Assembly: GCF_001591825.1 (NCBI RefSeq) | Contig: NZ_BCVQ01000027.1 | Span: forward strand, 1 to 51,937 | Direction of reading: 5' to 3' | DNA length: 51,937 nucleotides | Source: Rossellomorea vietnamensis NBRC 101237 | Lineage (GTDB): Bacteria; Bacillota; Bacilli; Bacillales; Bacillaceae_B | Part shown: positions 41,902 to 49,913 of the stretch, piece by piece | Layout of the letters: every line of letters starts with the position of its first letter | Position numbering within the stretch: position 1 is the first letter of the stretch | Notes under the pieces: generated by a model | What the model saw: only the letters and a program-made list of their open reading frames with translations | Told to the model about the DNA's origin: nothing | Database searches by the model: none | Translations under genes and position numbers: made by a program

Positions 41902-42648
41902 TTATTTTTTTGCCCAATACTGGCTTCCGTCGGATTTCCGGTCGAGTAAGCCGTATTCAATCATGTATCTCCTGATGAGAACGTAATCTTCATAAATGTC
42001 TTTTAGGACCCCGTTTAATTCTTTTTCATCGTACACATGGTCTTTTTTCAACTGTTTCGAAATCTCACGAAGGACGACGAGCCTTTGTTTTTCCTTTGGA
42101 GGGAATTTTGTCAATGTCCCGTCGGAGAAGTATTTCTTCAGTATGTGATCCTGTTCGTCCTGAGTGACGTTGTATCGTTCGTCTACCATGGTGGCGGTTT
42201 GATGAACGGGTACAAACGTCGGGGCGTTTTCATCTTTTTCTTTCAGTAACTCCATCATGGTCAGAAAGGTCTTGGCTTGACGCTCCTTTTCTTTTAAGGC
42301 AAAACGGTGATGCCGGATAGTGGACGCACTTCCGATCTCCAACTCTTCTTGAACTTCCTTATCATTTTTCCCTTGATAAAAGAGGGTCAATAAACGCTTT
42401 TGGTGATCGGTCAGACCCGTGAGCTTTTTATCCATCCCGATTAAATAATCGAACACAGAAATATGCCTACGGTCAATATGAACACCCATATATTTTTCTG
42501 CCAGGTAAAATCGATCTTCGTGTGGATAGACCATGCCTTTTTCAATACTCTCTCCGCATAAAAGACAAACAAATGCATCATCTTCTTCCATATAGCCTCT
42601 TTTCATTTCTTCCAAAGAGGCACTCCAAAACAGGTTGGAAAGTTCCAT
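41902..42648 (-). CDS. DUF2087 regulator with LuxR-type helix-turn-helix and a C2H2-like site
   Basis: A 248-residue protein. Residues 28-62 hold Cys28-x2-Cys31 and His57-x4-His62, a possible zinc site. LTDHQKRLLTLFYQGKNDKEVQEELEIGSASTIRHHRFALKEKER (about 78-122) is a LuxR-type HTH. The C-terminal part (KYFSDGTLTKFPPKEKQRLVVLREI ... LIRRYMIEYGLLDRKSDGSQYW, about 168-245) is DUF2087. It probably regulates its own operon, which carries three direct repeats at 31-bp spacing in its promoter zone. It is co-transcribed with the GIY-YIG gene. Confidence 0.82.
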   Translation of the reverse strand: MELSNLFWSASLEEMKRGYMEEDDAFVCLLCGESIEKGMVYPHEDRFYLAEKYMGVHIDRRHISVFDYLIGMDKKLTGLTDHQKRLLTLFYQGKNDKEVQEELEIGSASTIRHHRFALKEKERQAKTFLTMMELLKEKDENAPTFVPVHQTATMVDERYNVTQDEQDHILKKYFSDGTLTKFPPKEKQRLVVLREISKQLKKDHVYDEKELNGVLKDIYEDYVLIRRYMIEYGLLDRKSDGSQYWAKK

Positions 42649-42668
42649 TTCTTCACACGTCCTACTCT

Positions 42669-42741
42669 TTTGTTGGTTATTATATAAACTATAATTAATT
42701 TCGTTGGTTAATTTATAAACATATTATATTTTCGTTTGGTT
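42669..42741. promoter_or_regulatory. Three direct repeats, 31-bp period, before the DUF2087 regulator
   Basis: TTTGTTGGTTA (42669-42679), TTCGTTGGTTA (42700-42710) and TTCGTTTGGTT (42731-42741). The GTT anchors are 31 bp apart (42672, 42703, 42734), about three helical turns. The third copy lies within the promoter. An operator array for autoregulation is likely. Confidence 0.65.
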
Positions 42742-42749
42742 TTTGTCAA
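42721..42749 (-). promoter_or_regulatory. Sigma-A promoter of the DUF2087/GIY-YIG operon
   Basis: On the minus strand: a perfect TTGACA (complement of 42744-42749), 17-nt spacer, TAATAT (complement of 42721-42726). Confidence 0.75.
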
Positions 42750-42835
42750 CTGGGAGTTTTTTGTGAAAATAAAGGGAATTGATCATTTGAAGTAGAATCT
42801 AAACTTACAAGATCCATCGACTGGAGGTCAAAAAC

Positions 42836-43663
42836 ATGAAAGAACATATCGTTGACGTCATCCATCAAATCGAAATCGATCACGATGTAAAAGTTTTATT
42901 TGCCTGTGAATCCGGAAGCAGGGAGTGGGGGTTTCCTTCTAAAGACAGCGACTATGATGTCCGCTTCATTTATATCCATAAGCCAGACTGGTATTTATCA
43001 ATTGATCAAAAGAGAGATGTGATCGAAGTTCCTGCGAGGGATTCCGTCTCGATTCCGATTGAGCCGTTGTTGGATATGAGCGGGTGGGAGCTGACGAAGG
43101 CACTGAGGTTATTCCGGAAATCGAATCCGCCTCTTCTCGAGTGGCTCCAATCAACGATTGTCTACTACCAGTCTTATTCCACCATTAATCAAATGAGGGA
43201 ACTGGAGCAAAAGATCTTTTCCCCCGTTTCTTGTATGCATCATTATGTGAGCATGGCGAAGGGGAATTTTCGGGATGTAGTTAAGGGAGAGGAAGTAGGG
43301 GTCAAAAAGTATTTGAATGTGCTCCGTCCCCTGCTGGCTGCTAAATGGATCGAGAAATGTGATTCGGTCCCTCCTATTGATTTTCAAGAGCTGGTTGAAG
43401 AACTGGTGCCAGGGGGTGAATGGAAGGCTTCGTTCGAAGATTTGTTAAAACAAAAGAGAGCGGGAGAAGAGATCTATCTCGAACCGAGGCTCGATACCAT
43501 CTATGAACATCTTCAAAAAGAAATCGAACATGTAGAAGCATATGCGAAGTCGATTAAAAAAGACAGTCCTGATCCAACGGCTGAATTGGATATGCTGTTC
43601 AGGGGTGCATTGAGGGAAGTGTGGGATGAAGAGTGGATGGAGTTGGGACAACGGGGATGGTGA
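42836..43663 (+). CDS. Predicted nucleotidyltransferase (YcgL-like)
   Basis: A 275-residue protein of the polymerase-beta-like nucleotidyltransferase superfamily, with G27-S28 and the metal pair D39/D41 in the GSREWGFPSKDSDYDVR block. It then has a long helical C-terminal half (LRLFRKSNPPLLEWLQS, MAKGNFRDVV, VKKYLNVLRPLLAAKWIE), as in the B. subtilis YcgL family. What it transfers is unknown. CTGGAGGT lies before the ATG. It is divergent from the DUF2087 regulator; the gap of 187 bp holds the 31-bp repeats. Confidence 0.85.
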   Translation: MKEHIVDVIHQIEIDHDVKVLFACESGSREWGFPSKDSDYDVRFIYIHKPDWYLSIDQKRDVIEVPARDSVSIPIEPLLDMSGWELTKALRLFRKSNPPLLEWLQSTIVYYQSYSTINQMRELEQKIFSPVSCMHHYVSMAKGNFRDVVKGEEVGVKKYLNVLRPLLAAKWIEKCDSVPPIDFQELVEELVPGGEWKASFEDLLKQKRAGEEIYLEPRLDTIYEHLQKEIEHVEAYAKSIKKDSPDPTAELDMLFRGALREVWDEEWMELGQRGW

Positions 43664-43760
43664 AGATTATACAGCCACTGATCAGGGACTGGTTTTTGTT
43701 AAAAATGTAAAAAACCATAGGATAATAGGTCGGAAGGGTTCAAGATTACGTTAGACCCAA

Positions 43761-43797
43761 GAGTTCCAACCCTAATCATGGGGTTGGTGCTCCTTTT
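43761..43797 (+). terminator. Terminator of the nucleotidyltransferase gene
   Basis: CCAACCC pairs with GGGTTGG, extended by GAG/CTC across a 2x2 mismatch (43761-43772 with 43781-43792), followed by CTTTTT. Confidence 0.7.
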
Positions 43798-43837
43798 TGG
43801 TCGTAATGGTCTTGAAGAGAGAGGGGGAGAGGGATTA

Positions 43838-43927
43838 ATTGCGTCATAATCGACGATGATTGCGTCTTTTTAAGAATAATTGCGTCATTTTCACTTTTAT
43901 TGCGTCCTTTTCAAATTAATTGCGTTT
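43838..43927 (-). repeat. 20-bp-periodic array, core TGACGCAAT on the minus strand (array B)
   Basis: Cores start (plus coordinates) at 43838, 43859, 43879, 43899 and 43919, spaced 21, 20, 20 and 20 bp. They read ATTGCGTCA, ATTGCGTCT, ATTGCGTCA, ATTGCGTCC and ATTGCGTTT, the reverse complement of the array A core. It lies between the nucleotidyltransferase terminator and the end of a small minus-strand gene. Confidence 0.9.
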
Positions 43928-43961
43928 TTTGCCAAATAACCCCATTAAGCCTCACCTCTAA

Positions 43962-44135
43962 CTAACGCCGTCCTTCCCCCTTATTACTACCCCTATTAAA
44001 CCAATACATAAGAAAAAACCCGAGAGTAAATCCACCACTCAATGTCAGGATCAAACCCATCTCATAATCCCCAAGTAGGAATAAGAACATAAATATAATG
44101 ATCCCGACAACGAATGGAAAGTACCAGCGATTCAT
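43962..44135 (-). CDS. Small two-helix membrane protein
   Basis: A 57-residue protein with two hydrophobic segments (about 6-22 and 28-46: FVVGIIIFMFLFLLG, then LILTLSGGFTLGFFLMYW) and a basic tail RGSNKGEGRR. A strong AAGGAGGCG precedes the ATG. It is not assignable to a family I know. It is divergent from the histidine kinase operon across about 200 bp; the linearmycin-type systems are not known to need such a protein, so its role is open. Array B begins 35 bp beyond its stop. Confidence 0.72.
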   Translation of the reverse strand: MNRWYFPFVVGIIIFMFLFLLGDYEMGLILTLSGGFTLGFFLMYWFNRGSNKGEGRR

Positions 44136-44242
44136 CGGAACGCCTCCTTGTTAATTTTTGTAATTTACACTTATGGTTTTTTTACCCAACTACAGGGATT
44201 ATAATCTTTTAGTGTCATAGTATCTTATCTACAAACCCCACC

Positions 44243-44271
44243 TTACCAAACCACCCAAATAAGATTATAAT
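44243..44271 (+). promoter_or_regulatory. Sigma-A promoter of the histidine kinase gene
   Basis: TTACCA (44243-44248), 17-nt spacer, TATAAT (44266-44271), 62 bp before the kinase start. Confidence 0.6.
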
Positions 44272-44332
44272 GGTAATATCTTCTACCTCTATGTACAGGC
44301 ATGAAGAGAGATCTCACGATAGAGGTGATTCC

Positions 44333-45523
44333 ATGAAACTGACTTTCTTAAGCATTCTCCGTCTGGTCATGTTCACCATGATCAGTTACATCTATTATTC
44401 TTCTGTTGGTACACCATCAACGGCACAAACCATGTATGTGATCATAGCGGGAATCGGATTTATACTGAATCATTTTGTACTGGCGGCCACTCGAAATCAG
44501 ACCTATTATCCCCTTGCCCTCGATTTCGTCCTCATTACAGGGTTTGTCTATTTTTATCCTGGATCGTCTCTGTATTTGATCCTGTTTGGGGTAAATGCAG
44601 TGACACTGTTCTTGTCTGCTAAAGATAACCAGGTCCTATGGGGCTTCAGCTTAACCTTTTTCATCATTTGGTTCAGCTCTATGTACTATACTTATCAAGT
44701 GACAGGCACATTTTCACTCTTGGAAAATCTCATCAATTTCAGCTTAATCGTATTCGAAGCAGTCGTCGGACGGCTTATACATAAACTGTTCCATGCACGG
44801 GCCAAAATTGAAACCCAGTACGGGGAACTGCAGGAGACCCATTCCGCGCTGACCGCGGCCCATGAGCAGCTGCATCATTATTCAAAGCAGGTGGAGGAGT
44901 TGACGCTGATCCGGGAACGGAATCGGATTTCCGGGGAAATCCATGATACGGTCGGCCATAAGATGACGGCGCTTCTCGTTCAGCTTCAAGTAGCGAAAGA
45001 GCTGATGGATTCACGCCCTGAAATGAGCAGACAGAAAATGGAGCTCTGTGAAGACCTGGCGAGGGAGACCCTTCAGGAGATCCGCCTGTCGGTCAGGACC
45101 TTGAAGGATCACGATCAGCCGCAATCCTTCATCACAACAGTCCGCAAACTGCTGGAGGATTATCAGGTGATGACGGGTCTCATCTCCAGTTTTACCGTTA
45201 AAGGGGATGTGACGACCATCCCAATCTCCATCCAGCTTGACCTGACCCGGGTCATACAGGAATCGATCACCAATGCCGTCCGACACGGGGAAGCAAAGGA
45301 ATGCAGTGTCATGCTGGAAGTTTCTGAATCTGAGGTGGAAATCCGAATTCAGGATGACGGAAAAGGGTCGGCGGATATCAATCCCGGATTCGGCTTGAAG
45401 CATATGAGAGACAGAATTCATGAACATGGAGGGACCACCGTCTTTGAAAGTACGAAAGAAGGGTTCCGTGTGAAAGCAACGGTGCCGTTAATAGAGATGA
45501 AATGGCAAATGGGGGGATCATAA
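44333..45523 (+). CDS. lnrJ: Sensor histidine kinase (LnrJ/DesK type)
   Basis: A 396-residue membrane sensor with about five or six hydrophobic segments (to about residue 150), a linker coiled coil (155-200), a HisKA_3 dimerisation domain with phospho-acceptor H204 (EIHDTVGHK), and an ATPase domain with the N-box SITNAVRHG and the DDGKG glycine loop. I chose ATG 44333 (GAGGTG upstream). The stop overlaps the regulator start (TAATG). By order and sizes it resembles B. subtilis LnrJ, which senses linearmycin-type polyenes; the symbol is by that analogy. Confidence 0.8.
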   Translation: MKLTFLSILRLVMFTMISYIYYSSVGTPSTAQTMYVIIAGIGFILNHFVLAATRNQTYYPLALDFVLITGFVYFYPGSSLYLILFGVNAVTLFLSAKDNQVLWGFSLTFFIIWFSSMYYTYQVTGTFSLLENLINFSLIVFEAVVGRLIHKLFHARAKIETQYGELQETHSALTAAHEQLHHYSKQVEELTLIRERNRISGEIHDTVGHKMTALLVQLQVAKELMDSRPEMSRQKMELCEDLARETLQEIRLSVRTLKDHDQPQSFITTVRKLLEDYQVMTGLISSFTVKGDVTTIPISIQLDLTRVIQESITNAVRHGEAKECSVMLEVSESEVEIRIQDDGKGSADINPGFGLKHMRDRIHEHGGTTVFESTKEGFRVKATVPLIEMKWQMGGS

Positions 45524-46179
45524 TGGTCAGAATAGTAATCGTCGACGATCAGGAATTAATGAGGGACGGACTTGCCACGATCTTGGATTTGAGACAGAAA
45601 ATCGAGGTGGCAGGGGTTGCGTCTAACGGGCAGGAAGCGTTTGAGAAAGCCGGGGAGCTCCGTCCGGACATCGTTCTAATGGATATCCGCATGCCAATTG
45701 CTAGCGGAGTGGAAGGAACAAAACTGATTACCACCAACTATCCCGACATTAAGGTCCTCATGCTCACTACTTTCAACGACAGCGAGCTCATTTTTGAAGC
45801 ACTGGAAGAAGGGGCGAGTGGATACTTACTGAAAGATATGCCGACGGATGCCATCGTCCAGGCGATCATGACGGTTCAATCGGGGGGCATGGTGCTACCG
45901 AAAGAGCTGACGGCGGATATCGTAAGGGAAATGAGACGGAATCAGCCGGCAGAACAAATCCACACAGTCCCGGAAATCGTTAAGGAACTGACGGAACGGG
46001 AACTGGAGGTTCTTCAACAGCTCGGTCTCGGACTGAACAACAAGGAAATTGCGGAGAAACTGTATATATCCGAAGGCACCGTAAAGAATCATGTGTCCAA
46101 TCTTATCAGCAAACTCGAGTTAAGGGACCGCACCCAGGCGGCGATCTTTGCCGTCCGCTATCACATCACACATTATTGA
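45523..46179 (+). CDS. lnrK: LuxR-type response regulator (LnrK-like)
   Basis: A 218-residue NarL/LuxR-type regulator: receiver with D54 in IVLMDIRMP, lysine in YLLKDMP, and a C-terminal HTH (LTERELEVLQQLGLGLNNKEIAEKLYISEGTVKNHVSNL, about 155-193). GGGGGGATC lies before the ATG, which overlaps the kinase stop codon. It should activate the ABC genes downstream, which have their own promoter after a terminator. Confidence 0.88.
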   Translation: MVRIVIVDDQELMRDGLATILDLRQKIEVAGVASNGQEAFEKAGELRPDIVLMDIRMPIASGVEGTKLITTNYPDIKVLMLTTFNDSELIFEALEEGASGYLLKDMPTDAIVQAIMTVQSGGMVLPKELTADIVREMRRNQPAEQIHTVPEIVKELTERELEVLQQLGLGLNNKEIAEKLYISEGTVKNHVSNLISKLELRDRTQAAIFAVRYHITHY

Positions 46180-46208
46180 ACCATGACTTTCAGCATAGTA
46201 TCCCTATG

Positions 46209-46237
46209 AAATACAGCTATCAAAGCTGTATTTTTTT
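46209..46237 (+). terminator. Terminator between the regulator and the ABC genes
   Basis: A perfect 10-bp stem (46209-46218 with 46224-46233), then T-rich. Confidence 0.85.
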
Positions 46238-46263
46238 ATGTTCAAATTCTATCGCAGGAGGGA

Positions 46264-46301
46264 TTTGGAAAAGGAAGATCCCCGCTATACTTAAGCTATA
46301 G
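46264..46301 (+). promoter_or_regulatory. Promoter of the ABC genes with imperfect palindrome
   Basis: TTTGGA (46264-46269), 16-nt spacer, TATACT (46286-46291). CTATACTTAAGCTATAG (46285-46301) is an imperfect palindrome overlapping the -10 box. The regulator site itself was not recognised. Confidence 0.45.
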
Positions 46302-46325
46302 TCAATGAAAAAAGGGTGTGGCGAT

Positions 46326-47261
46326 ATGTTGGAAGTGAAAGAGCTGAAGAAAAGCTATGGAAAAAACGAGGTCGTGAAGAACGTATCCTTTAGTATCGAA
46401 AAGGGGGAGTCGTTCGGATTGCTGGGACCGAACGGAGCGGGGAAATCAACGACGATTTCCATGATTTGCGGACTTGTCCCGTATGATCATGGGGAAGTGC
46501 TCGTGGCCAGTCAATCGGTGAAACAATTTCCGTTGTTGGTTAAAAAGAAAATCGGGGTGGTCCCCCAGGAAATTGCCCTGTATCCAACGATGTCAGCAAG
46601 GGATAATCTGTTGTTTTGGGGGAAGATGTACGGTTTGACCGGAGCTCAGGCAAAGAAACGGGTGGAGGAAGTCCTCGAAATCGTGGGACTGAAGGAGCGG
46701 GGGAAAGATAGGGTTGAAACCTTCTCCGGAGGGATGAAGCGGAGAATCAACATCGGAGCCGCCTTGATGCACGAACCGGAATTATTGATCATGGATGAGC
46801 CGACGGTGGGGATCGATCCACAGTCGCGCAATCACATCCTTGAAACCGTCAAAGCACTCAATGAAAAAGGCATGACCATCATATACACGAGTCATTACAT
46901 GGAGGAAGTGGAGTTCCTTTGTAATCGCGTCGGCATCATGGATCATGGGGAAGTGATTGCCCTCGGGACGAAGTCAGAATTGTGCAGCCGGCTAACGGGA
47001 AGCAGCTTCATTCAGATAAAGGTGGAAAATCTATCGGATGAGGCGAGGAAGGAGTTGGAAAAGGCGGGGGATATAGGACGAATCGCTTTTCAACAGGAAG
47101 CCGGCATCATCGAAGTATTTGCACCGAACCCGCAGGAAGCCGTGGCCGCGGTCATCACGTCAGCCGTCCATGCGGGATTGAAGATTGAATCCGTTGAAAT
47201 TAAAGAATCAAATCTTGAGACGCTATTCCTGCAGCTGACAGGACGAACGTTACGGGATTAG
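46326..47261 (+). CDS. lnrL: ABC transporter ATPase (LnrL-like)
   Basis: A 311-residue ATPase with Walker A GPNGAGKST (34-42), signature FSGGMKRRINIG, Walker B LLIMDEP, and a C-terminal part past residue 215 typical of the drug-exporter group. I chose ATG 46326 (AAGGGTGTG upstream) over the weak ATG at 46305. Length equals that of B. subtilis YfiL/LnrL. It powers the two permeases that follow, probably to export or counter linearmycin-like lipophilic antibiotics. Confidence 0.87.
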   Translation: MLEVKELKKSYGKNEVVKNVSFSIEKGESFGLLGPNGAGKSTTISMICGLVPYDHGEVLVASQSVKQFPLLVKKKIGVVPQEIALYPTMSARDNLLFWGKMYGLTGAQAKKRVEEVLEIVGLKERGKDRVETFSGGMKRRINIGAALMHEPELLIMDEPTVGIDPQSRNHILETVKALNEKGMTIIYTSHYMEEVEFLCNRVGIMDHGEVIALGTKSELCSRLTGSSFIQIKVENLSDEARKELEKAGDIGRIAFQQEAGIIEVFAPNPQEAVAAVITSAVHAGLKIESVEIKESNLETLFLQLTGRTLRD

Positions 47262-47273
47262 GAGGAGATAGAC

Positions 47274-48488
47274 ATGAGCATGTTCACCATTGCATGGAAA
47301 GATATCAGGATCCGTCTCAAGGATCGGAAGTCCTTTATCACACTATTATTGATGCCGATCGTCCTGACAGCCATCCTCGGATCGGCCTTAAGCGGTGCTT
47401 TCAGTGAAAATGGATCGCTGCCAGAACTCACTGCAGGAGTCGTGGTTACCTCACAAGATGAGCTGACAGATCAATTCCTGCACGACACCCTGCAGGGAAA
47501 AGAATTGAAGGACAGTATCACTTTAAAAAATTATAAAACAGAATCCGATTTGCGGGACGCCATCGAGGAGGGGAAGGTGGATGGCGGCCTCGTCATCCCG
47601 GACGGTTGGGGAGACGGGATAGTGAACGGGGAAACCGTACCGGTCAAACTTTACAAAGATCCTGGTAAGGAGATTCAGTACACCATCCTTTCCACTATCA
47701 CCGAATCCTTCACGAACCGCGTGGCTACGGTATCGGCGGCTACACGGACCATGGGTCAGGAGTTAGGATCGGCTGTGCCGGTGTCCAATCAGAATATCGA
47801 TCTTTCCGCTGCCATGAAGGATCTATCAGAAAAACTTTCTACGATTGCAGATTCAAAGGAAAACGGGGTCATCACTCAAAAAGACGGCAAGGAGCCTCTT
47901 TCAGGCATGCAATACTATGCTGCTGCCATGGGTGTCATGTTCATTCTATTCAACACCACGATTGGGGCCAAAACCATCCTTCAGGAGCGGAATACCGATA
48001 CATTGGCAAGGCTGATGGTCAGTCCGATTCGTCACTCATCCATTATGGGAGGGAAGTTTCTGGGTACCCTCTCGTTCACGATCCTCCAGTTCACGGTGTT
48101 CATCATCGCCACCCGGTTGTTATTTGGAGTGGACTGGGGCAGCAATGGATGGCAGCTTCTCCTGTTGGGCCTCGCGTACTCCGTTACGGTTTCGGGTCTT
48201 GCCATGTTGCTTGCGGGATTCCTTACGGATGAAAAAACAGCAGATTCCATCGGGGGAATCGGCGTGCAGGTCCTCGCCCTGCTTGGTGGTTCGATGATCC
48301 CACTGGCATCGTTCCCTGACGCCTTACAGAAGTTCGCCTCCATCGCCCCCAATAAGTGGGCCCTCGGCGGCTTTCTCGATATCATGAACGGAACGTCGTG
48401 GAATAGTCTTGTCCTGCCTGTCACCGTACTCGTACTGAGCGGCCTTCTGGCATTGTGGATTGGTTCATTGAAATTAAAGCTTAGATAA
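47274..48488 (+). CDS. lnrM: ABC-2 permease (LnrM-like)
   Basis: A 404-residue permease: one N-terminal membrane segment (about 22-40), a large extracellular domain (about 45-210), then about five segments in the ABC2_membrane_3 pattern (MYYAAAMGVMFILFNTTIGAKTILQERNTDTLARLMVSP near 220-260). AGGAGGAG lies before the ATG. It is 12 nt after the ATPase gene and 13 nt before a second permease. Confidence 0.87.
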   Translation: MSMFTIAWKDIRIRLKDRKSFITLLLMPIVLTAILGSALSGAFSENGSLPELTAGVVVTSQDELTDQFLHDTLQGKELKDSITLKNYKTESDLRDAIEEGKVDGGLVIPDGWGDGIVNGETVPVKLYKDPGKEIQYTILSTITESFTNRVATVSAATRTMGQELGSAVPVSNQNIDLSAAMKDLSEKLSTIADSKENGVITQKDGKEPLSGMQYYAAAMGVMFILFNTTIGAKTILQERNTDTLARLMVSPIRHSSIMGGKFLGTLSFTILQFTVFIIATRLLFGVDWGSNGWQLLLLGLAYSVTVSGLAMLLAGFLTDEKTADSIGGIGVQVLALLGGSMIPLASFPDALQKFASIAPNKWALGGFLDIMNGTSWNSLVLPVTVLVLSGLLALWIGSLKLKLR

Positions 48489-48501
48489 GGAGAGAAATAG
48501 G

Positions 48502-49659
48502 ATGAGAAAAATCATCAGCATAGCCCGATTTGAAGTGAAACGACTTTTTCAAAATCGCCGTGCCTTTCTGCTGCTGTTCGGAATGCCCCTGTTATTCACC
48601 TTCATCTTCGGGGGAGTCATAACCGGAGACGGGGAATATAAGCCGGAGATTGCCGTAGTGGACGAAGACCAGACGGAGGCGTCACAGACCCTGATCAATG
48701 AAATGAAAGCAAGCGATTCTTTTACATTTACAAAAGGAAATAGCAAGAGAGTTGCCGAACAGTTCGACAACCAGGAAATAACGGGATATCTTTCGGTGGA
48801 AAAAGGATTCGAATCAACGCTTCAAAATGAGGGAACACCGGAAGTCGTCTTTGTTTCAGGACCTTCCTTCGAAGGGGCGGCACTTGTGGAACAGCTCATC
48901 AATGACAGCCTCGTGAAACAGAAGGTAAGTACAGCTGCTGCAAAATTTTATCAAGAGACAACGGGAGAAAGTCCGGCCCTCATCCAGGAGAAAATCTCGG
49001 ATGAACGGACCTTGGTACCTGCAGCTGTTGAAACCGTCTCTGTTACGAAAAATGAAAATAGGCAATCGATGAACAATTTGACGGCGCGTTCAGCAGGCTT
49101 CACGATCATGTTCGTCATGATCGCCATGCTATCAAGCACCGGTATCCTACTCGAGGCGAGACAAAACGGGGTATGGTACCGGATGATGTCCACTCCTGCC
49201 ACCAAAGTGGAAGTATTATGTGGATACATGCTGGCATTCTTCGTCATCGGCTGGATCCAATTCGGAATCTTGATGACTCTGTCAGAGAAGATTTTTCACA
49301 TCGAATGGGGGAATATGTTCGCCAATATGATTCTCGTTTCAAGTCTGCTTCTCTGCAGCATCGGACTTGGACTTTTCCTTGCCGGATTCGTCAAAACGTC
49401 AGAACAGCAATCGGTCTTCGGGAACCTGATCATCATCTCCACCTGTATGATCGCCGGCGTCTACTGGCCGGTTGAAATCATGCCGGACTTTATTCAGCAT
49501 ATCTCAACTTTCCTTCCACAGTATTGGGGGATGGAAGGGTTTGCTGAGTTGACGGTAAGGGGCGGAGATATCACGGATATCGTTACACCTGTAGGGATCC
49601 TGCTCGGGTTTGCAGTTGTGTTTTTGATGGTTGGGTTGAGAAAAGTGAGGTTTGAATAG
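48502..49659 (+). CDS. lnrN: ABC-2 permease (LnrN-like)
   Basis: A 385-residue permease with the same plan as its neighbour: N-terminal segment (about 18-35), extracellular domain (about 40-195), then about five segments (TIMFVMIAMLSSTGILLEARQNGVWYRMMSTPATK near 200-235). Length equals B. subtilis YfiN/LnrN. It probably forms a heterodimeric channel with the preceding permease. AAGGAGAG lies before the ATG. Confidence 0.87.
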   Translation: MRKIISIARFEVKRLFQNRRAFLLLFGMPLLFTFIFGGVITGDGEYKPEIAVVDEDQTEASQTLINEMKASDSFTFTKGNSKRVAEQFDNQEITGYLSVEKGFESTLQNEGTPEVVFVSGPSFEGAALVEQLINDSLVKQKVSTAAAKFYQETTGESPALIQEKISDERTLVPAAVETVSVTKNENRQSMNNLTARSAGFTIMFVMIAMLSSTGILLEARQNGVWYRMMSTPATKVEVLCGYMLAFFVIGWIQFGILMTLSEKIFHIEWGNMFANMILVSSLLLCSIGLGLFLAGFVKTSEQQSVFGNLIIISTCMIAGVYWPVEIMPDFIQHISTFLPQYWGMEGFAELTVRGGDITDIVTPVGILLGFAVVFLMVGLRKVRFE

Positions 49660-49672
49660 AAGGAACGAATCA

Positions 49673-49702
49673 AGAATAAGCCATGGCCCCATGGCTTATT
49701 CT
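49673..49702. terminator. Bidirectional terminator-like hairpin after lnrN
   Basis: A perfect 14-bp stem (49673-49686 with 49689-49702) with a 2-nt loop. Its right edge touches the stop codon of the minus-strand gene at 49701-49703. Confidence 0.7.
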
Positions 49703-49889
49703 ATATCCTGATAACCAAGTAATCCCCGTTGGTCATCTGAACAACGTCAGCCTTTAATCCTTTTGCGATATCAACGGTCATCTCTTTTAATTCCTCAAGA
49801 TCCTCACTGTATAGTAGAAGCGGTCCCCCGTTGATGACTCTGTCACGGTTTGACGTTAAGTAGGCTAGTATTTGATAAGGTGGTTTCAT
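49701..49889 (-). CDS. Small partner protein of the YIEGIA family (capping complex subunit-like)
   Basis: A 62-residue soluble protein that begins KPPYQILAYLTSNRDRVINGGPLLLYSEDLEELKE and ends VQMTNGDYLVIRI. I recall this pattern as the small capping subunit annotated beside YIEGIA-family proteins, whose gene is immediately upstream here, 24 bp away. ATG 49889 was preferred; TTG 49907 with AGGGTG upstream is a real alternative and would nearly overlap the preceding gene. Function unknown. Confidence 0.65.
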   Translation of the reverse strand: MKPPYQILAYLTSNRDRVINGGPLLLYSEDLEELKEMTVDIAKGLKADVVQMTNGDYLVIRI

Positions 49890-49913
49890 TGAATTTTCCC
49901 TGCCCAAGAAGCA

